A stretch of DNA of 64,000 bases from Betaproteobacteria bacterium (lineage in GTDB: Bacteria > Pseudomonadota > Gammaproteobacteria > Burkholderiales > Rhodocyclaceae). The DNA lies in the NCBI GenBank assembly GCA_016703785.1, contig JADJBM010000004.1, forward strand, positions 260,020 to 324,019, in the 5' to 3' direction. This document shows positions 28,658-37,639 of this stretch, piece after piece. The position numbers were made by a program, and so were the translations under genes. Each line of letters starts with the position of its first letter. Position 1 is the first letter of the stretch. A model generated the notes under the pieces. It saw nothing but the letters and a program-made list of their open reading frames with translations. It was not told the origin of the DNA and made no database searches.

Positions 28658-29491
28658 TTAGCGTTTGCCGATGTGATTCGTCAAGGTCTGACTCCCGCCC
28701 GTAACGCGCAAAATGCCCGCCAGATCCCGACGTTGCCCGATGCCGACAAAGCCCGCACTCGGCGAGCAGGGCTTCGACCGCCTGCGCCTGATCGTAGCCG
28801 TGTTCGAAATAGAGCTGTCCGCCTCCGGCACGCGAGATGGGCGTCTGCAGCCGGCGACAATGCGCCGGATATCGTCCAGGCCGTCTGCCCCGGCTGCCAG
28901 CGCACTGCGCGGCTCGAAGCGCACGTCGCCCTGCGACAAATGCGGGTCGCCCTCCGCCACGTAGGGCGGATTCGCCAGGATCAGATCAAAGCGCTCACCG
29001 GCAACCGGGGCAAACCAGTCGCCCTGCAGGAAGCGCACCGACACGCCATGACGCAGGGCGTTCTCCCGCGCCACCTCCAGCGCCGCCTCCGAGGCATCGA
29101 CCGCCGTCATCTCGGCCTGCGGCCGCTGCTTCGCCACGGCGATCGCCAGGCAGCCGCTGCCGGTGCCCAGGTCGAGGATGCGGCGCGCCGGCGCATCAAG
29201 GGCGACGTCGACCAGCAGCTCGGTCTCCTCGCGCGGAATCAGCACGGCGGGCGTCACGCGAAAATCCAGCCCGTAGAACTCGCGATGGCCGGTGAGGTAG
29301 GCCATCGGCTCGCCTCTGGCACGGCGTGCGACCAGATCCTGAAACTGCGCCGTGTCCTGGGGGCTGACTTTCCGTTCCGGATGCGCTTCCAGTGCCGCAT
29401 GCGTCACGCCGAGGGCATGGCACAACAGCAGTCGCGCCTCACGCAACGGTATGCGGCCGCGGGCCTCCTCCAGCGCCGCACTGCAGATCAC
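28658..29491 (-). CDS. prmC: Peptide chain release factor N(5)-glutamine methyltransferase, with a scrambled C-terminal segment
   Basis: Methylates the GGQ glutamine of release factors. The 277-residue frame has the SAM motif LDLGTGSGCLAIA and the diagnostic NPPY in LILANPPYVAEGD. After GLDDIRRIVAG the reading frame is out of register for ~33 codons: another frame reads GGGQLYFEHGYDQAQAVEAL as expected for the family. It then returns to the correct frame at GFVGIGQRRDLAGILRVTGG. Small indels that cancel out are the simplest explanation, in runs such as GCGGGC near 28752. It starts with GTG overlapping the prfA stop, the normal prfA-prmC arrangement. Confidence 0.85.
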   Translation of the reverse strand: MICSAALEEARGRIPLREARLLLCHALGVTHAALEAHPERKVSPQDTAQFQDLVARRARGEPMAYLTGHREFYGLDFRVTPAVLIPREETELLVDVALDAPARRILDLGTGSGCLAIAVAKQRPQAEMTAVDASEAALEVARENALRHGVSVRFLQGDWFAPVAGERFDLILANPPYVAEGDPHLSQGDVRFEPRSALAAGADGLDDIRRIVAGCRRPSRVPEADSSISNTATIRRRRSKPCSPSAGFVGIGQRRDLAGILRVTGGSQTLTNHIGKR

Positions 29492-30573
29492 GCACTTTCC
29501 TCGGAAAGCTGGGCAAGTTGCTCGGCCTGATGCTCGGCAGACAGTGCGCCGATCAGCTCGCCGAGATCGCCGTCCATGATGGCGTCGATCTTGTACAGCG
29601 TCAGGTTGATGCGGTGGTCGGTGATGCGGCCCTGCGGGAAGTTGTAGGTGCGGATGCGCTCGGAGCGGTCGCCGCTGCCGACCAGCGACTTGCGCGTCGA
29701 GGCGATCTGCGCCTGCTGCTCGCGCGTCTGCTTGTCCTTGATGCGCGCCGCCAGCACCGACAGCGCCTGCGCCTTGTTCTTGTGCTGCGAGCGGTCGTCC
29801 TGGCACTCGACGACGATGCCCGTGGGCAGGTGCGTCACGCGCACGGCCGAGTCGGTCTTGTTCACGTGCTGGCCACCCGCCCCGCTAGCGCGGTAGGTGT
29901 CGATGCGCAGTTCGGCCGGGTTGATGACCACGTCCGCGATTTCATCCGCTTCCGCCAGCACCGCCACGGTGCACGCCGAGGTGTGGATGCGGCCCTGCGT
30001 TTCGGTGGCCGGCACGCGCTGCACGCGGTGGCCGCCGGATTCGAACTTCAGCTTCGAATACACGCCTTGGCCAACGATGCGCAGGATCACCTCCTTGTAG
30101 CCGCCCAGGTCGGACGGATTCTGCGAAATGACCTCGACCTTCCAGCGCTGGCGCTCGGCATAGCGCGCATACATGCGGAAGAGATCGCCGGCGAACAGCG
30201 CCGACTCGTCGCCGCCGGTGCCGGCACGGATTTCCAGGAAGGTGTTGCGATCGTCGTTTGGGTCGGTCGGCAGCAGGGCGCGCTGCAGCTCCTCCTCCAG
30301 ACGCGCCATCTCCTCGCGGCAGGCGCGAACCTCCTCCTCGGCCAGATCCTTCATCTCGGGGTCCGCCAACATGGCCTGCGCCGACTGCACGCCCGCCTCC
30401 GCCTTGCGGTATTCGGCAAAGAACGCCACCACCGGCGCGATCTCGGCGTGCTCGCGCGTCAGCTTGCGATAGGCGTCCATGTCCTGCGTCGCCGTCTCGC
30501 TGGCCAGCAGCAGGTCGAGTTCGCCGATGCGGCGGGTCAGGTGGTCGAGCTTGTCGTGGATGGTGGTTTTCAT
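29488..30573 (-). CDS. prfA: Peptide chain release factor 1
   Basis: Terminates translation at UAA and UAG. The 361-residue protein has the RF1 codon-recognition tripeptide PAT in VQRVPATETQG and the catalytic GGQ in GAGGQHVNKTDS. Start MKTTIHDKLDHL matches the family; upstream in-frame sequence belongs to hemA's 3' region. Order hemA-prfA-prmC is classical. Confidence 0.97.
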   Translation of the reverse strand: MKTTIHDKLDHLTRRIGELDLLLASETATQDMDAYRKLTREHAEIAPVVAFFAEYRKAEAGVQSAQAMLADPEMKDLAEEEVRACREEMARLEEELQRALLPTDPNDDRNTFLEIRAGTGGDESALFAGDLFRMYARYAERQRWKVEVISQNPSDLGGYKEVILRIVGQGVYSKLKFESGGHRVQRVPATETQGRIHTSACTVAVLAEADEIADVVINPAELRIDTYRASGAGGQHVNKTDSAVRVTHLPTGIVVECQDDRSQHKNKAQALSVLAARIKDKQTREQQAQIASTRKSLVGSGDRSERIRTYNFPQGRITDHRINLTLYKIDAIMDGDLGELIGALSAEHQAEQLAQLSEESA

Positions 30574-30626
30574 GGGGATAGCGAACGGCCCGACCCCGCG
30601 CGCAGCACGGGACGCCGTCCTCTCGG

Positions 30627-31880
30627 CTACTCTTCGGGATGCAGGTGGTAGATGCGGGCGATGAGCTCGGCCAGCTCGCCTCGGCTCGGTCCGTCGGTCT
30701 GGTTCAGCGCGGCGGTCGGGCCGTGCATCAGCTTGTTGGTGATGCCGTGCGACAGCGCTTCCAGCACGCGCTGCGGATCCTCCCCCTTGCCCAACAGCCT
30801 CAGCGCATGCTCGACCTCGTGGCGACGCGTACGCTCTGCGGCATCGCGCAGCGCGCGGATGGTCGGCACCGTCTCGCGCGACTCCAGCCAATGCAGGAAA
30901 CCATCCACGCGCGAGCTGATGATCGCCTCGGCCTCGACCACCGCCTTCTCGCGCGACTCCAGCCCCGACTCGACGATGGTGCCAAGGTCGTCCAGCGTAT
31001 ACAGGAATACGTCGTCGAGCTGGGCGATTTCCGGTTCGATGTCGCGCGGCACGGCCAAGTCCACCATCACGACGGGCCGGTGGCGCCGCGCCTTGACGGC
31101 GCGCTCGGCCATGCCCAGGCCGATGATCGGCAGGGGGCTGGCCGTGCAGGAAACGATCACATCGTATTCGGGAAGCCTGTCGCCGATCTCGTCGAGCTGG
31201 ATGGCATCACCCGAGAAGCGCACGGCCAGCGCCTCGCCGCGTTCCAGCGTGCGATTGGCGACGGTGATCCGCTTCGGCTTACGCGCGGCGAAATGCGCGG
31301 CACACAGTTCGACCATCTCGCCGGCACCGATGAACAAGACATTCTGCTCCGCGACATCCTCGAAAATGCGTTCCGCCAGGTGCACCGTCGCCGCCGCCAT
31401 GGAAACGATGTTGGCGCCGATGGCCGTGGTGGAGCGCACCTCCTTCGCCACGGCGAAGGTCTTCTGGAACAGCTTGTGCAGTAGCGTGCCGAGCGTGCCG
31501 GCATTCTCCGCCACACGCGCCGCGTGCTTCATCTGGCCGAGGATCTGCGGCTCGCCCAGCACCATCGAATCGAGGCCGCTGGCGACGCGGAACATGTGTC
31601 GCACGGCATCGCGGCTGGGCAAAGTGTAGAGATAAGGTGAAATCTTCTGCGGCAGAAGCTGATGGTATTCGGCCAGCCACTGCGCGGCCGCCTCCGGGGC
31701 TTCGGCGGCGCAATACAACTCGGTGCGATTGCAGGTCGACAGGATCGCCGCCTCCCGCACCTCGTGGCCATGCGTCAATTCGACCAGTGCCTGTGGCAGG
31801 CGCACCGGGTCGAACGCCACCTTTTCGCGGACGGCAAGCGGCGCGGTGTGATGGTTAAGGCCGAGGGCGAATAGCTGCAT
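30627..31880 (-). CDS. hemA: Glutamyl-tRNA reductase
   Basis: First committed enzyme of C5-pathway haem synthesis; reduces glutamyl-tRNA to glutamate-1-semialdehyde with NADPH. The 417 residues include the catalytic cysteine in LSTCNRTELYC, the SGLDSMVLGEPQILGQ motif and NADPH-binding VLFIGAGEMVEL. It heads the hemA-prfA-prmC operon. With hemC, hemD, hemX, hemY and hemF, six tetrapyrrole genes fall in this window. Confidence 0.97.
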   Translation of the reverse strand: MQLFALGLNHHTAPLAVREKVAFDPVRLPQALVELTHGHEVREAAILSTCNRTELYCAAEAPEAAAQWLAEYHQLLPQKISPYLYTLPSRDAVRHMFRVASGLDSMVLGEPQILGQMKHAARVAENAGTLGTLLHKLFQKTFAVAKEVRSTTAIGANIVSMAAATVHLAERIFEDVAEQNVLFIGAGEMVELCAAHFAARKPKRITVANRTLERGEALAVRFSGDAIQLDEIGDRLPEYDVIVSCTASPLPIIGLGMAERAVKARRHRPVVMVDLAVPRDIEPEIAQLDDVFLYTLDDLGTIVESGLESREKAVVEAEAIISSRVDGFLHWLESRETVPTIRALRDAAERTRRHEVEHALRLLGKGEDPQRVLEALSHGITNKLMHGPTAALNQTDGPSRGELAELIARIYHLHPEE

Positions 31881-32005
31881 TGGCGGCGGATGCGTCCGAT
31901 TTTTCCAAGGAAATTATAGCATTAGGCCTTCAGGGCCGATGCCTGACGCAGATCAACGAGCATTGAAAAAGAAACGGCCCTCCTGCTGGAGAGCCGCTTG
32001 AATAC

Positions 32006-32206
<201 letters not shown>

Positions 32207-32289
32207 AACGTCTTCTCTCCACTGACGACCACTACGAACGCAGATATTTCTGTTGCTTTTTTGTTGCGGCCGTCAGCGAAAGAGGCGCG

Positions 32290-32317
32290 ATTATACTGGT
32301 TTCAGCCTTGATCGCAA
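32290..32317 (-). promoter_or_regulatory. Strong sigma70 promoter for the tRNA-Phe transcript
   Basis: Minus strand: TTGCGA, 16 bases, consensus TATAAT, then a GC-rich discriminator (CGCGCCTC) typical of stable-RNA promoters under stringent control. It points at the tRNA locus, about 84 bases ahead of the outer 5' half, which supports that outer half as the true tRNA start. Confidence 0.6.
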
Positions 32318-32743
32318 AATGGCTGGGAGACCCATCAGTACCGGCCCGTCCGATCTCCACGGACTGTCCGTCTGCATGAATTCATATAACTTTCGGGTTA
32401 ATTGCTGCGACGAAGCAATCCATAGCTTGAAAGAACCTGCGCCCGCTCACGCAGGCTTGGAAAACATTTGATTACGCAATGCTGCGGCGCGACAGAAATC
32501 CCCCTCGCCGCCTTTTCGGCAGTTAACTGACTGCCCCACTGTAAGCAACCTGTCAGTTTTCAAAGACGATAATGCAGGCTACCCGGAGAAGTCTGTTCGT
32601 CCGACGGGTGAGGAGAGCGGCGTGTGCACGGGGAATTGGATTCCAGATTCCTTGGCTGCGCCGAAACGGCTGAGGCAAAGAAAAGCCTGCGCGAGCAGGC
32701 CTCGATGTCGAGGCGATTGTCAAAAAAAGGAGGAGTCGCTTCC
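32318..32743 (+). promoter_or_regulatory. Leader region of the symporter operon with stacked hairpins
   Basis: 426 bases without a recognised gene. It holds a hairpin ATTGCT-N7-AGCAAT at 32400-32418. Just ahead of the symporter there are two adjoining stems: GCCTGC-GCGA-GCAGGC and CCTCGA-TG-TCGAGG (about 32684-32712). They are followed by a strong ribosome site AAGGAGGA and the ATG. The stems could form a structured 5' leader; no known riboswitch consensus was matched by eye. Confidence 0.4.
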
Positions 32744-33007
32744 ATGCAACTTACCGAAAAGCACCAGGAGTACTGGCGCCGGACCCTGAACGTCACGGGC
32801 ATCCTGCTCGCGATCTGGTTCGTCGCCACCTTCGTCGTGGGCTGGTTCGCACGCGAACTGAACGAGATCACCTTCATCGGACCGCTCGGCTTCTACATGG
32901 CGGCCCAGGGCTCGCTGGCCATCTACGTGATCATCATCGTATTCTACGCCCGCCATCAGAACAAACTGGACAATGAGTACGGCGTCCAGGAAGCGGAGGA
33001 GGATTAA
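32744..33007 (+). CDS. Sodium/substrate symporter small subunit (DUF4212)
   Basis: 87-residue protein with two membrane helices (about 14-36 and 47-72) and a conserved short C-terminal tail (HQNKLDNEYGVQE). This is the DUF4212 pattern, always encoded beside a large Na+/solute symporter of the VC_2705 subfamily. Start follows AGGAGGA at good spacing; an in-frame extension upstream lacks similarity to the family. Two bases separate it from the large subunit. Confidence 0.85.
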   Translation: MQLTEKHQEYWRRTLNVTGILLAIWFVATFVVGWFARELNEITFIGPLGFYMAAQGSLAIYVIIIVFYARHQNKLDNEYGVQEAEED

Positions 33008-33009
33008 CC

Positions 33010-35097
33010 ATGGCCACATCCCAATCCCAGTTCTACGCCAACCTGAAGAAGTACTACACCTTCTACACGGGCGGCTTCGTCACCTTCGTCATCCTGGTCG
33101 GCATCCTCGAACAGCTCGGTGTGCCGAACAAGATTCTCGGCTACGTCTTCCTCTTCGCCACCATCGCCCTATATGCCGGCATCGGCTTCATGTCGAAGAC
33201 GGCGGAAGTGGCGGAATATTACGTGGCAGGACGACGCGTACCGGCCATCTTCAACGGCATGGCGACAGGCGCCGACTGGATGTCGGCCGCCAGCTTCATC
33301 GGCATGGCCGGCACGCTGTACCATTCCGGCTTCGACGGCCTCGCTTTCGTCATGGGCTGGACCGGCGGCTACTGCCTGGTGGCGCTGTTCCTCGCGCCCT
33401 ACCTGCGCAAGTTCGGCCAGTTTACGATTCCTGACTTCCTCGGTGCCCGCTACGGCGGCAACATCCCGCGCTTCGTCGGCATCATCGTCGCCATCACCTG
33501 CTCCTTTACCTATGTGATCGCGCAGATCTACGGCGTCGGCATCATCACTGCCCGCTTCACCGGCCTGGAATTCGCCGTCGGCGTGTTCGTCGGTCTTGCC
33601 GGCATCCTGGTGTGCTCCTTCCTCGGCGGCATGAAGGCGGTGACCTGGACGCAGGTGGCGCAGTACATCATCCTGATCGTGGCCTACATGATCCCGGTGG
33701 TGTGGCTGTCGGTAAAGCACACCGGCATGCCGATTCCGCAGATCTCCGCCTACACCTCGGCTCTGCCGAAAGTGACGGCGCTGGAGAAGGAGTTCAACGA
33801 CAAGGCCACGCCGAAGGGCGCAGCGGAGGAGTCCGTGCGCGCTATCTTCCGCGACCGTGCCGCTGCCGCCGACGCCCAGCTGAAGGGCCTGGCGGAGGGC
33901 GGTGCCGGTTTCCTCGCCGCAGAGAAGCAGAAGCTGGAAGCCAAGGTTGCCGATCTGAAAGCTGCCGCCGCGCCTGACGTCAAGGCCATCGAGGCCGCAG
34001 AGAAGGCCGTCAAGGGCTTCCCGGCCGACCCCGTGGCTGCCAAGGAAGCCTGGACCAAGGCCAAGGCCGGCGCCGGAGGCAAGGCCGCTGCAGTCAAGGC
34101 CCATGCCCAGCCCTTCCCGGGCAAGGACGAGGCTGCGCAGAACAAGGCGCGGAAGAATTTCCTCGCGTTGATCCTCTGCCTGATGGTGGGCACGGCAGCC
34201 CTGCCGCACATCCTGATGCGCTACTACACGACCCCCTCGGTCAAGGAGGCGCGCATCTCGGTGGGCTGGTCGCTGTTCTTCATCTTCCTGCTCTACTTCA
34301 CGGCGCCGGCGTTGGCGATTCTCGTGAAATACGAGGTGTATCACAACGTCATCGGCACGTCCTTCGCGGCATTGCCCGCCTGGGTGGCCAACTGGGCGGC
34401 GGTGGACCCGACATTGATGGCCGTTACCGACATCAACAAGGACGGCATCGTGCAATTGGCCGAGCTCACCATCGGCGGCGACCTGATCGTGCTGGCCACG
34501 CCGGAGATCGCCGGCCTGCCCTACGTGATCTCGGGCCTGGTGGCGGCCGGCGGTCTGGCTGCGGCGCTCTCCACGGCCGACGGCCTGCTGCTGACCATCG
34601 CCAACGCGCTGTCGCACGACCTGTACTACAAGATGATCGACCCGAACGCCCCGACGGTTCGCCGTATCGCGGTGTCCAAGGGACTGCTGCTCGTGGTGGC
34701 GCTGCTTGCCGCCTACGTCACCAGCCTGAAGCCGGGCAACATCCTGTTCCTGGTCGGTGCGGCGTTCTCGCTGGCGGCTTCGGGCTTCTTCCCGGCCCTG
34801 GTCCTCGGCGTGTTCTGGAAGCGCGCCAACAAGTGGGGCGCCATCATCGGCATGGCGGCCGGTCTGTTCGTCTGCGGCTACTACATGTACCTGACCTATC
34901 CGTTCTTCGGCGTCAATGCCCCGCTGTGGTGGGACATCGCCCCGATTTCCTCGGGTCTCTTCGGCATTCCGGCCGGTTTCATCGGCCTGATCGTCGGCAG
35001 TCTGCTGACTGCGGCGCCGTCGAAGGAGGTGCAGGAACTGGTCGACCACGTCCGCTACCCGAACCTGGCGGGCGACATCGACACTTCCGGTCGCTAA
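33010..35097 (+). CDS. Sodium:solute symporter, VC_2705-type large subunit
   Basis: 695-residue SSS-family transporter, related to acetate permease ActP, with about 13 membrane helices. Two soluble insertions stand out. Residues about 255-385 are a charged Ala/Lys-rich, probably coiled-coil segment between helices. A loop near residue 475 contains DINKDGIVQLAE, which fits the EF-hand calcium loop (D-x-N-x-D-G-x-I/V-x-x-x-E). Substrate is unknown; acetate or another short carboxylate is the usual guess for this group. A strong terminator follows. Confidence 0.85.
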   Translation: MATSQSQFYANLKKYYTFYTGGFVTFVILVGILEQLGVPNKILGYVFLFATIALYAGIGFMSKTAEVAEYYVAGRRVPAIFNGMATGADWMSAASFIGMAGTLYHSGFDGLAFVMGWTGGYCLVALFLAPYLRKFGQFTIPDFLGARYGGNIPRFVGIIVAITCSFTYVIAQIYGVGIITARFTGLEFAVGVFVGLAGILVCSFLGGMKAVTWTQVAQYIILIVAYMIPVVWLSVKHTGMPIPQISAYTSALPKVTALEKEFNDKATPKGAAEESVRAIFRDRAAAADAQLKGLAEGGAGFLAAEKQKLEAKVADLKAAAAPDVKAIEAAEKAVKGFPADPVAAKEAWTKAKAGAGGKAAAVKAHAQPFPGKDEAAQNKARKNFLALILCLMVGTAALPHILMRYYTTPSVKEARISVGWSLFFIFLLYFTAPALAILVKYEVYHNVIGTSFAALPAWVANWAAVDPTLMAVTDINKDGIVQLAELTIGGDLIVLATPEIAGLPYVISGLVAAGGLAAALSTADGLLLTIANALSHDLYYKMIDPNAPTVRRIAVSKGLLLVVALLAAYVTSLKPGNILFLVGAAFSLAASGFFPALVLGVFWKRANKWGAIIGMAAGLFVCGYYMYLTYPFFGVNAPLWWDIAPISSGLFGIPAGFIGLIVGSLLTAAPSKEVQELVDHVRYPNLAGDIDTSGR

Positions 35098-35128
35098 GAA
35101 CTACGAGGAGGAGGGGGAAACCCCTTAC

Positions 35129-35157
35129 GAGCCCGCCGCAAGGCGGGCTCTTTTTTT
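35129..35157 (+). terminator. Rho-independent terminator of the symporter operon
   Basis: Perfect nine-base stem GAGCCCGCC / GGCGGGCTC around a GCAA tetraloop, followed by seven T. It lies 31 bases after the symporter stop. Confidence 0.93.
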
Positions 35158-35191
35158 GAGGGCCTTTGGCGCTGCAGGAGTCGCCAGGGAA

Positions 35192-35803
35192 CTACCGAGG
35201 GCTCTCAAAAAAACGCCGAACGTCTTCGGAGACAAGGTGCCTGAGGTCGCTGCGCTCGGCATCCTTGACCAGCTTGAGCGCGCGCTTGGGTTCGAAGTCG
35301 GCGAGGCGCTTGGCAATCTGCTCCACCTGCTCGGGCTGATGGGCGTGGTGGCAGGCCATGCCCCACTGGTAGAAGGCCTCGCCGTTCATGGGTTGCAGTT
35401 CGGCAGCCTTGGCGAAGGCGGTTGCCGCCTCGACATGCTCGCCGAGGCGGGCATGGGCCAGGCCGAGGCCGTACCAGGCGCGGTCGAGCGACGGCTTCAA
35501 GCGCACGGCCTCGGCAAAGGCGGAGACGGCTTCACGGGAGCGGCCATCCTGCTCGAGGACAAAGCCGTGGTTGAAATGCATGTCGGCATCCTCGGGGGCG
35601 AGGCGCAGGGTTTCGATGAACCACTTGTCGGCAATATCGAAGCGCTTCTTGCGCGCGGCGATGAAGGCAAGATGCCGTGCGGCCTGGACGTCATCCGGCT
35701 TGATCCGGTAGGCCTGGGCATATTCGTTGAACGCCTGGTCCTCGCGGCCGAAGACATGCAGCAGCCAGCCGCGGGCATAATGTCGCCAGTGTTCGAAATT
35801 CAT
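35192..35803 (-). CDS. TPR-repeat protein
   Basis: 203-residue cytoplasmic protein made of about five tetratricopeptide repeats (for example DADMHFNHGFVLEQDGRSRE, AWYGLGLAHARLGEHVEAAT). No signal peptide or enzymatic domain is seen. It probably serves as a protein-protein interaction scaffold. It converges on the symporter operon and is divergent from the small membrane protein next to it. Confidence 0.75.
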   Translation of the reverse strand: MNFEHWRHYARGWLLHVFGREDQAFNEYAQAYRIKPDDVQAARHLAFIAARKKRFDIADKWFIETLRLAPEDADMHFNHGFVLEQDGRSREAVSAFAEAVRLKPSLDRAWYGLGLAHARLGEHVEAATAFAKAAELQPMNGEAFYQWGMACHHAHQPEQVEQIAKRLADFEPKRALKLVKDAERSDLRHLVSEDVRRFFESPR

Positions 35804-35838
35804 TGCAACACCTCAGAGTGGAAGGCTGAAACAATACC

Positions 35839-36144
35839 ATGACTCACATCGATCTGTTCATCGTCTCCGTCCTGCGCGCCCTCGTCGAAGTGGCCCTGCT
35901 CGCCCTGCTCGGACAGGGCCTGCTCGCCCTGCTGGCGGGCAGCCGGCGGCACAACAATTTCGTCTATCGCCTGTTCATCGTCATTACCCAACCGGTGATC
36001 TCCTTCGTGCGACGGATCACGCCGAAGATCATCCTCGACAAGCACCTGCCCTTCGTCGCTTTCTTCCTGATGTTCTGGTTGTGGATCCTGCTGGCCTGGG
36101 TCAAACGCGAGCTGTGCGTCCTGAACGGACTGACGGGCTGTTGA
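35839..36144 (+). CDS. Small membrane protein of unknown function
   Basis: 101 residues with two or three hydrophobic helices (about 8-34, 43-60 and 68-90) separated by basic loops (GSRRHNN, FVRRITPK). Short, with no catalytic motif; slightly YggT-like in layout but not clearly a member. It converges on the sensor-kinase gene seven bases downstream. Confidence 0.6.
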   Translation: MTHIDLFIVSVLRALVEVALLALLGQGLLALLAGSRRHNNFVYRLFIVITQPVISFVRRITPKIILDKHLPFVAFFLMFWLWILLAWVKRELCVLNGLTGC

Positions 36145-36151
36145 GGACGCC

Positions 36152-37639
36152 CTACAGCGTCGGCTGGAATTTCTCCGGCGACTGCGCCAGCAGTGCGGAA
36201 ACCGTGAAGCGGCGGCGCGGAAACACCACTTGCGCCAGCGTACCGCGGCCCGACGGGCTCGGCTTCAACTGCACGCTGCCCAGATGCAGCTCGGCAATCT
36301 CGCGCACGATGGCGAGACCCAGGCCGCTGCCCGGTGCTTCGTTGCCTAGCACGCGATAAAAGCGCTCGAAAACGAGCTCGCGTTCGTTGTCGGCAATACC
36401 CGGCCCGTCGTCCTCGACTTCGAGGACGGCAAACTCGCCGACGCGGGTGCGCACCGTCACTCGGCCGCCATGCGGCGTGTATTTCACGGCGTTGTCGATC
36501 AGGTTAGCACTCAACTCTCGCAGAAGCAGCGGATTTCCGCTGATCTGCAACGGCCAGCCGGTGCCCTCGAAACCGAGGTCGATCCGCTTCGCCATGGCAG
36601 CAGGCACCCATTCCAGCGTGGTCTGCCGCACCAGTGCTTCCAGGTCCACCTTTTCGATGGAGTGCGTCTTCTCATGGCTGGACTCGGCCCGGGCGAGGAC
36701 CAGCAGCTGATTGATGAGGTGGGCGGCGCGGTCGGCGCTTTCGGCGATCTGCCGCAGCGAGGCACGCACCAGCTGCGGATCGGTTTCACTGAGCGCCAGT
36801 TCGGTCTGCATCTTCAGTCCGGTCAAGGGGGTGCGCATCTGGTGCGCCGCGTCGCCGATGAAGCGCTGCTGCGCCTGCAAATTCTGCTCGAGCCGCGCCA
36901 TCATGTCGTTGAAGGCATAGATCACGGGCTTGACCTCTTCGGGCACGCCGGCCGTCGGAATCGGCGATAGATCGGTCGGCATGCGGCGTCGGATCATGCG
37001 GCCGAGCCGGTTGAGCGGTTCGATGCCGCGGCCGAGACCGATCCATACCAGCAGCACCGCCAGCGGGATCACGGCGAAGTGCGGCAGCGTGACGCCTGAC
37101 AGGATGCGGCTCGCCAGCGCGTTGCGCTTGTTGCGCGTCTCGGCAACCTGCACCAGGATGGGCGCCCGCTCCGGAACCGGCACCGGCACAAGGTACAGAT
37201 AGGCGACGCGAATGGCCTGGCCCTTCAAGTCATCGTCACGGAAGTAGACCTTCTCCGGAACAATCCTGTAGGGCGGTTCTACCCAGTGCAAATCGAGGTC
37301 GCCGGCCACCAGTTCATTGTTGAAGCCCAGTACCTGAAAATAGATCGAATCGTCGTCGTCCCTGCGCAAGAGGCTGCGCACCGGGGTAGTGCGATCGACC
37401 TTGATCTTGACGCCGCCGTCCTCCTCCGCAACGAAGCGGGCCAGCGTCTTCACATTTTCGGCCAGATGCTGATCGTAAGGATCGTCCGAGATGCTGCTGG
37501 CGACGTTCTGGATGAGGATGACGCTGAGCGGCCAGATCAGCAGCAGCGGCATCAGCATCCAGTCGAGGATCTCGCCGAATACCGACTGGCGCTCGGCCTC
37601 CTCGGGCCGTTTCCTGCGCAGCCGGTCGCTAAGCGCCAT
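36152..37639 (-). CDS. Two-component sensor histidine kinase (TctE/QseC type)
   Basis: 495-residue membrane kinase: helix 1 about 28-48, a periplasmic TctE-like sensor segment, helix 2 about 178-200, a HAMP linker, then HisKA with phosphoacceptor in IGDAAHQMRTPLTG. The ATPase domain has N box NLIDNAVKYTP, G1 EDDGPGIADNE and G2 GSGLGLAIVRE. Start MALSDRLRRKR overlaps the response-regulator end by 11 bases. TctDE systems often control tricarboxylate uptake, but no transporter gene of that type adjoins it here. Confidence 0.87.
   Translation of the reverse strand: MALSDRLRRKRPEEAERQSVFGEILDWMLMPLLLIWPLSVILIQNVASSISDDPYDQHLAENVKTLARFVAEEDGGVKIKVDRTTPVRSLLRRDDDDSIYFQVLGFNNELVAGDLDLHWVEPPYRIVPEKVYFRDDDLKGQAIRVAYLYLVPVPVPERAPILVQVAETRNKRNALASRILSGVTLPHFAVIPLAVLLVWIGLGRGIEPLNRLGRMIRRRMPTDLSPIPTAGVPEEVKPVIYAFNDMMARLEQNLQAQQRFIGDAAHQMRTPLTGLKMQTELALSETDPQLVRASLRQIAESADRAAHLINQLLVLARAESSHEKTHSIEKVDLEALVRQTTLEWVPAAMAKRIDLGFEGTGWPLQISGNPLLLRELSANLIDNAVKYTPHGGRVTVRTRVGEFAVLEVEDDGPGIADNERELVFERFYRVLGNEAPGSGLGLAIVREIAELHLGSVQLKPSPSGRGTLAQVVFPRRRFTVSALLAQSPEKFQPTL

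Noticed and set aside
32600..32690. Possible glycine riboswitch ahead of the symporter (GGAGAG ... GCGCCGAA ... GAGGCAAAG)
   Set aside because: The pairing segment CTCTCAGGCAAA is missing (CTGAGGCAAA instead) and there is no room for the third stem, so the resemblance is superficial.
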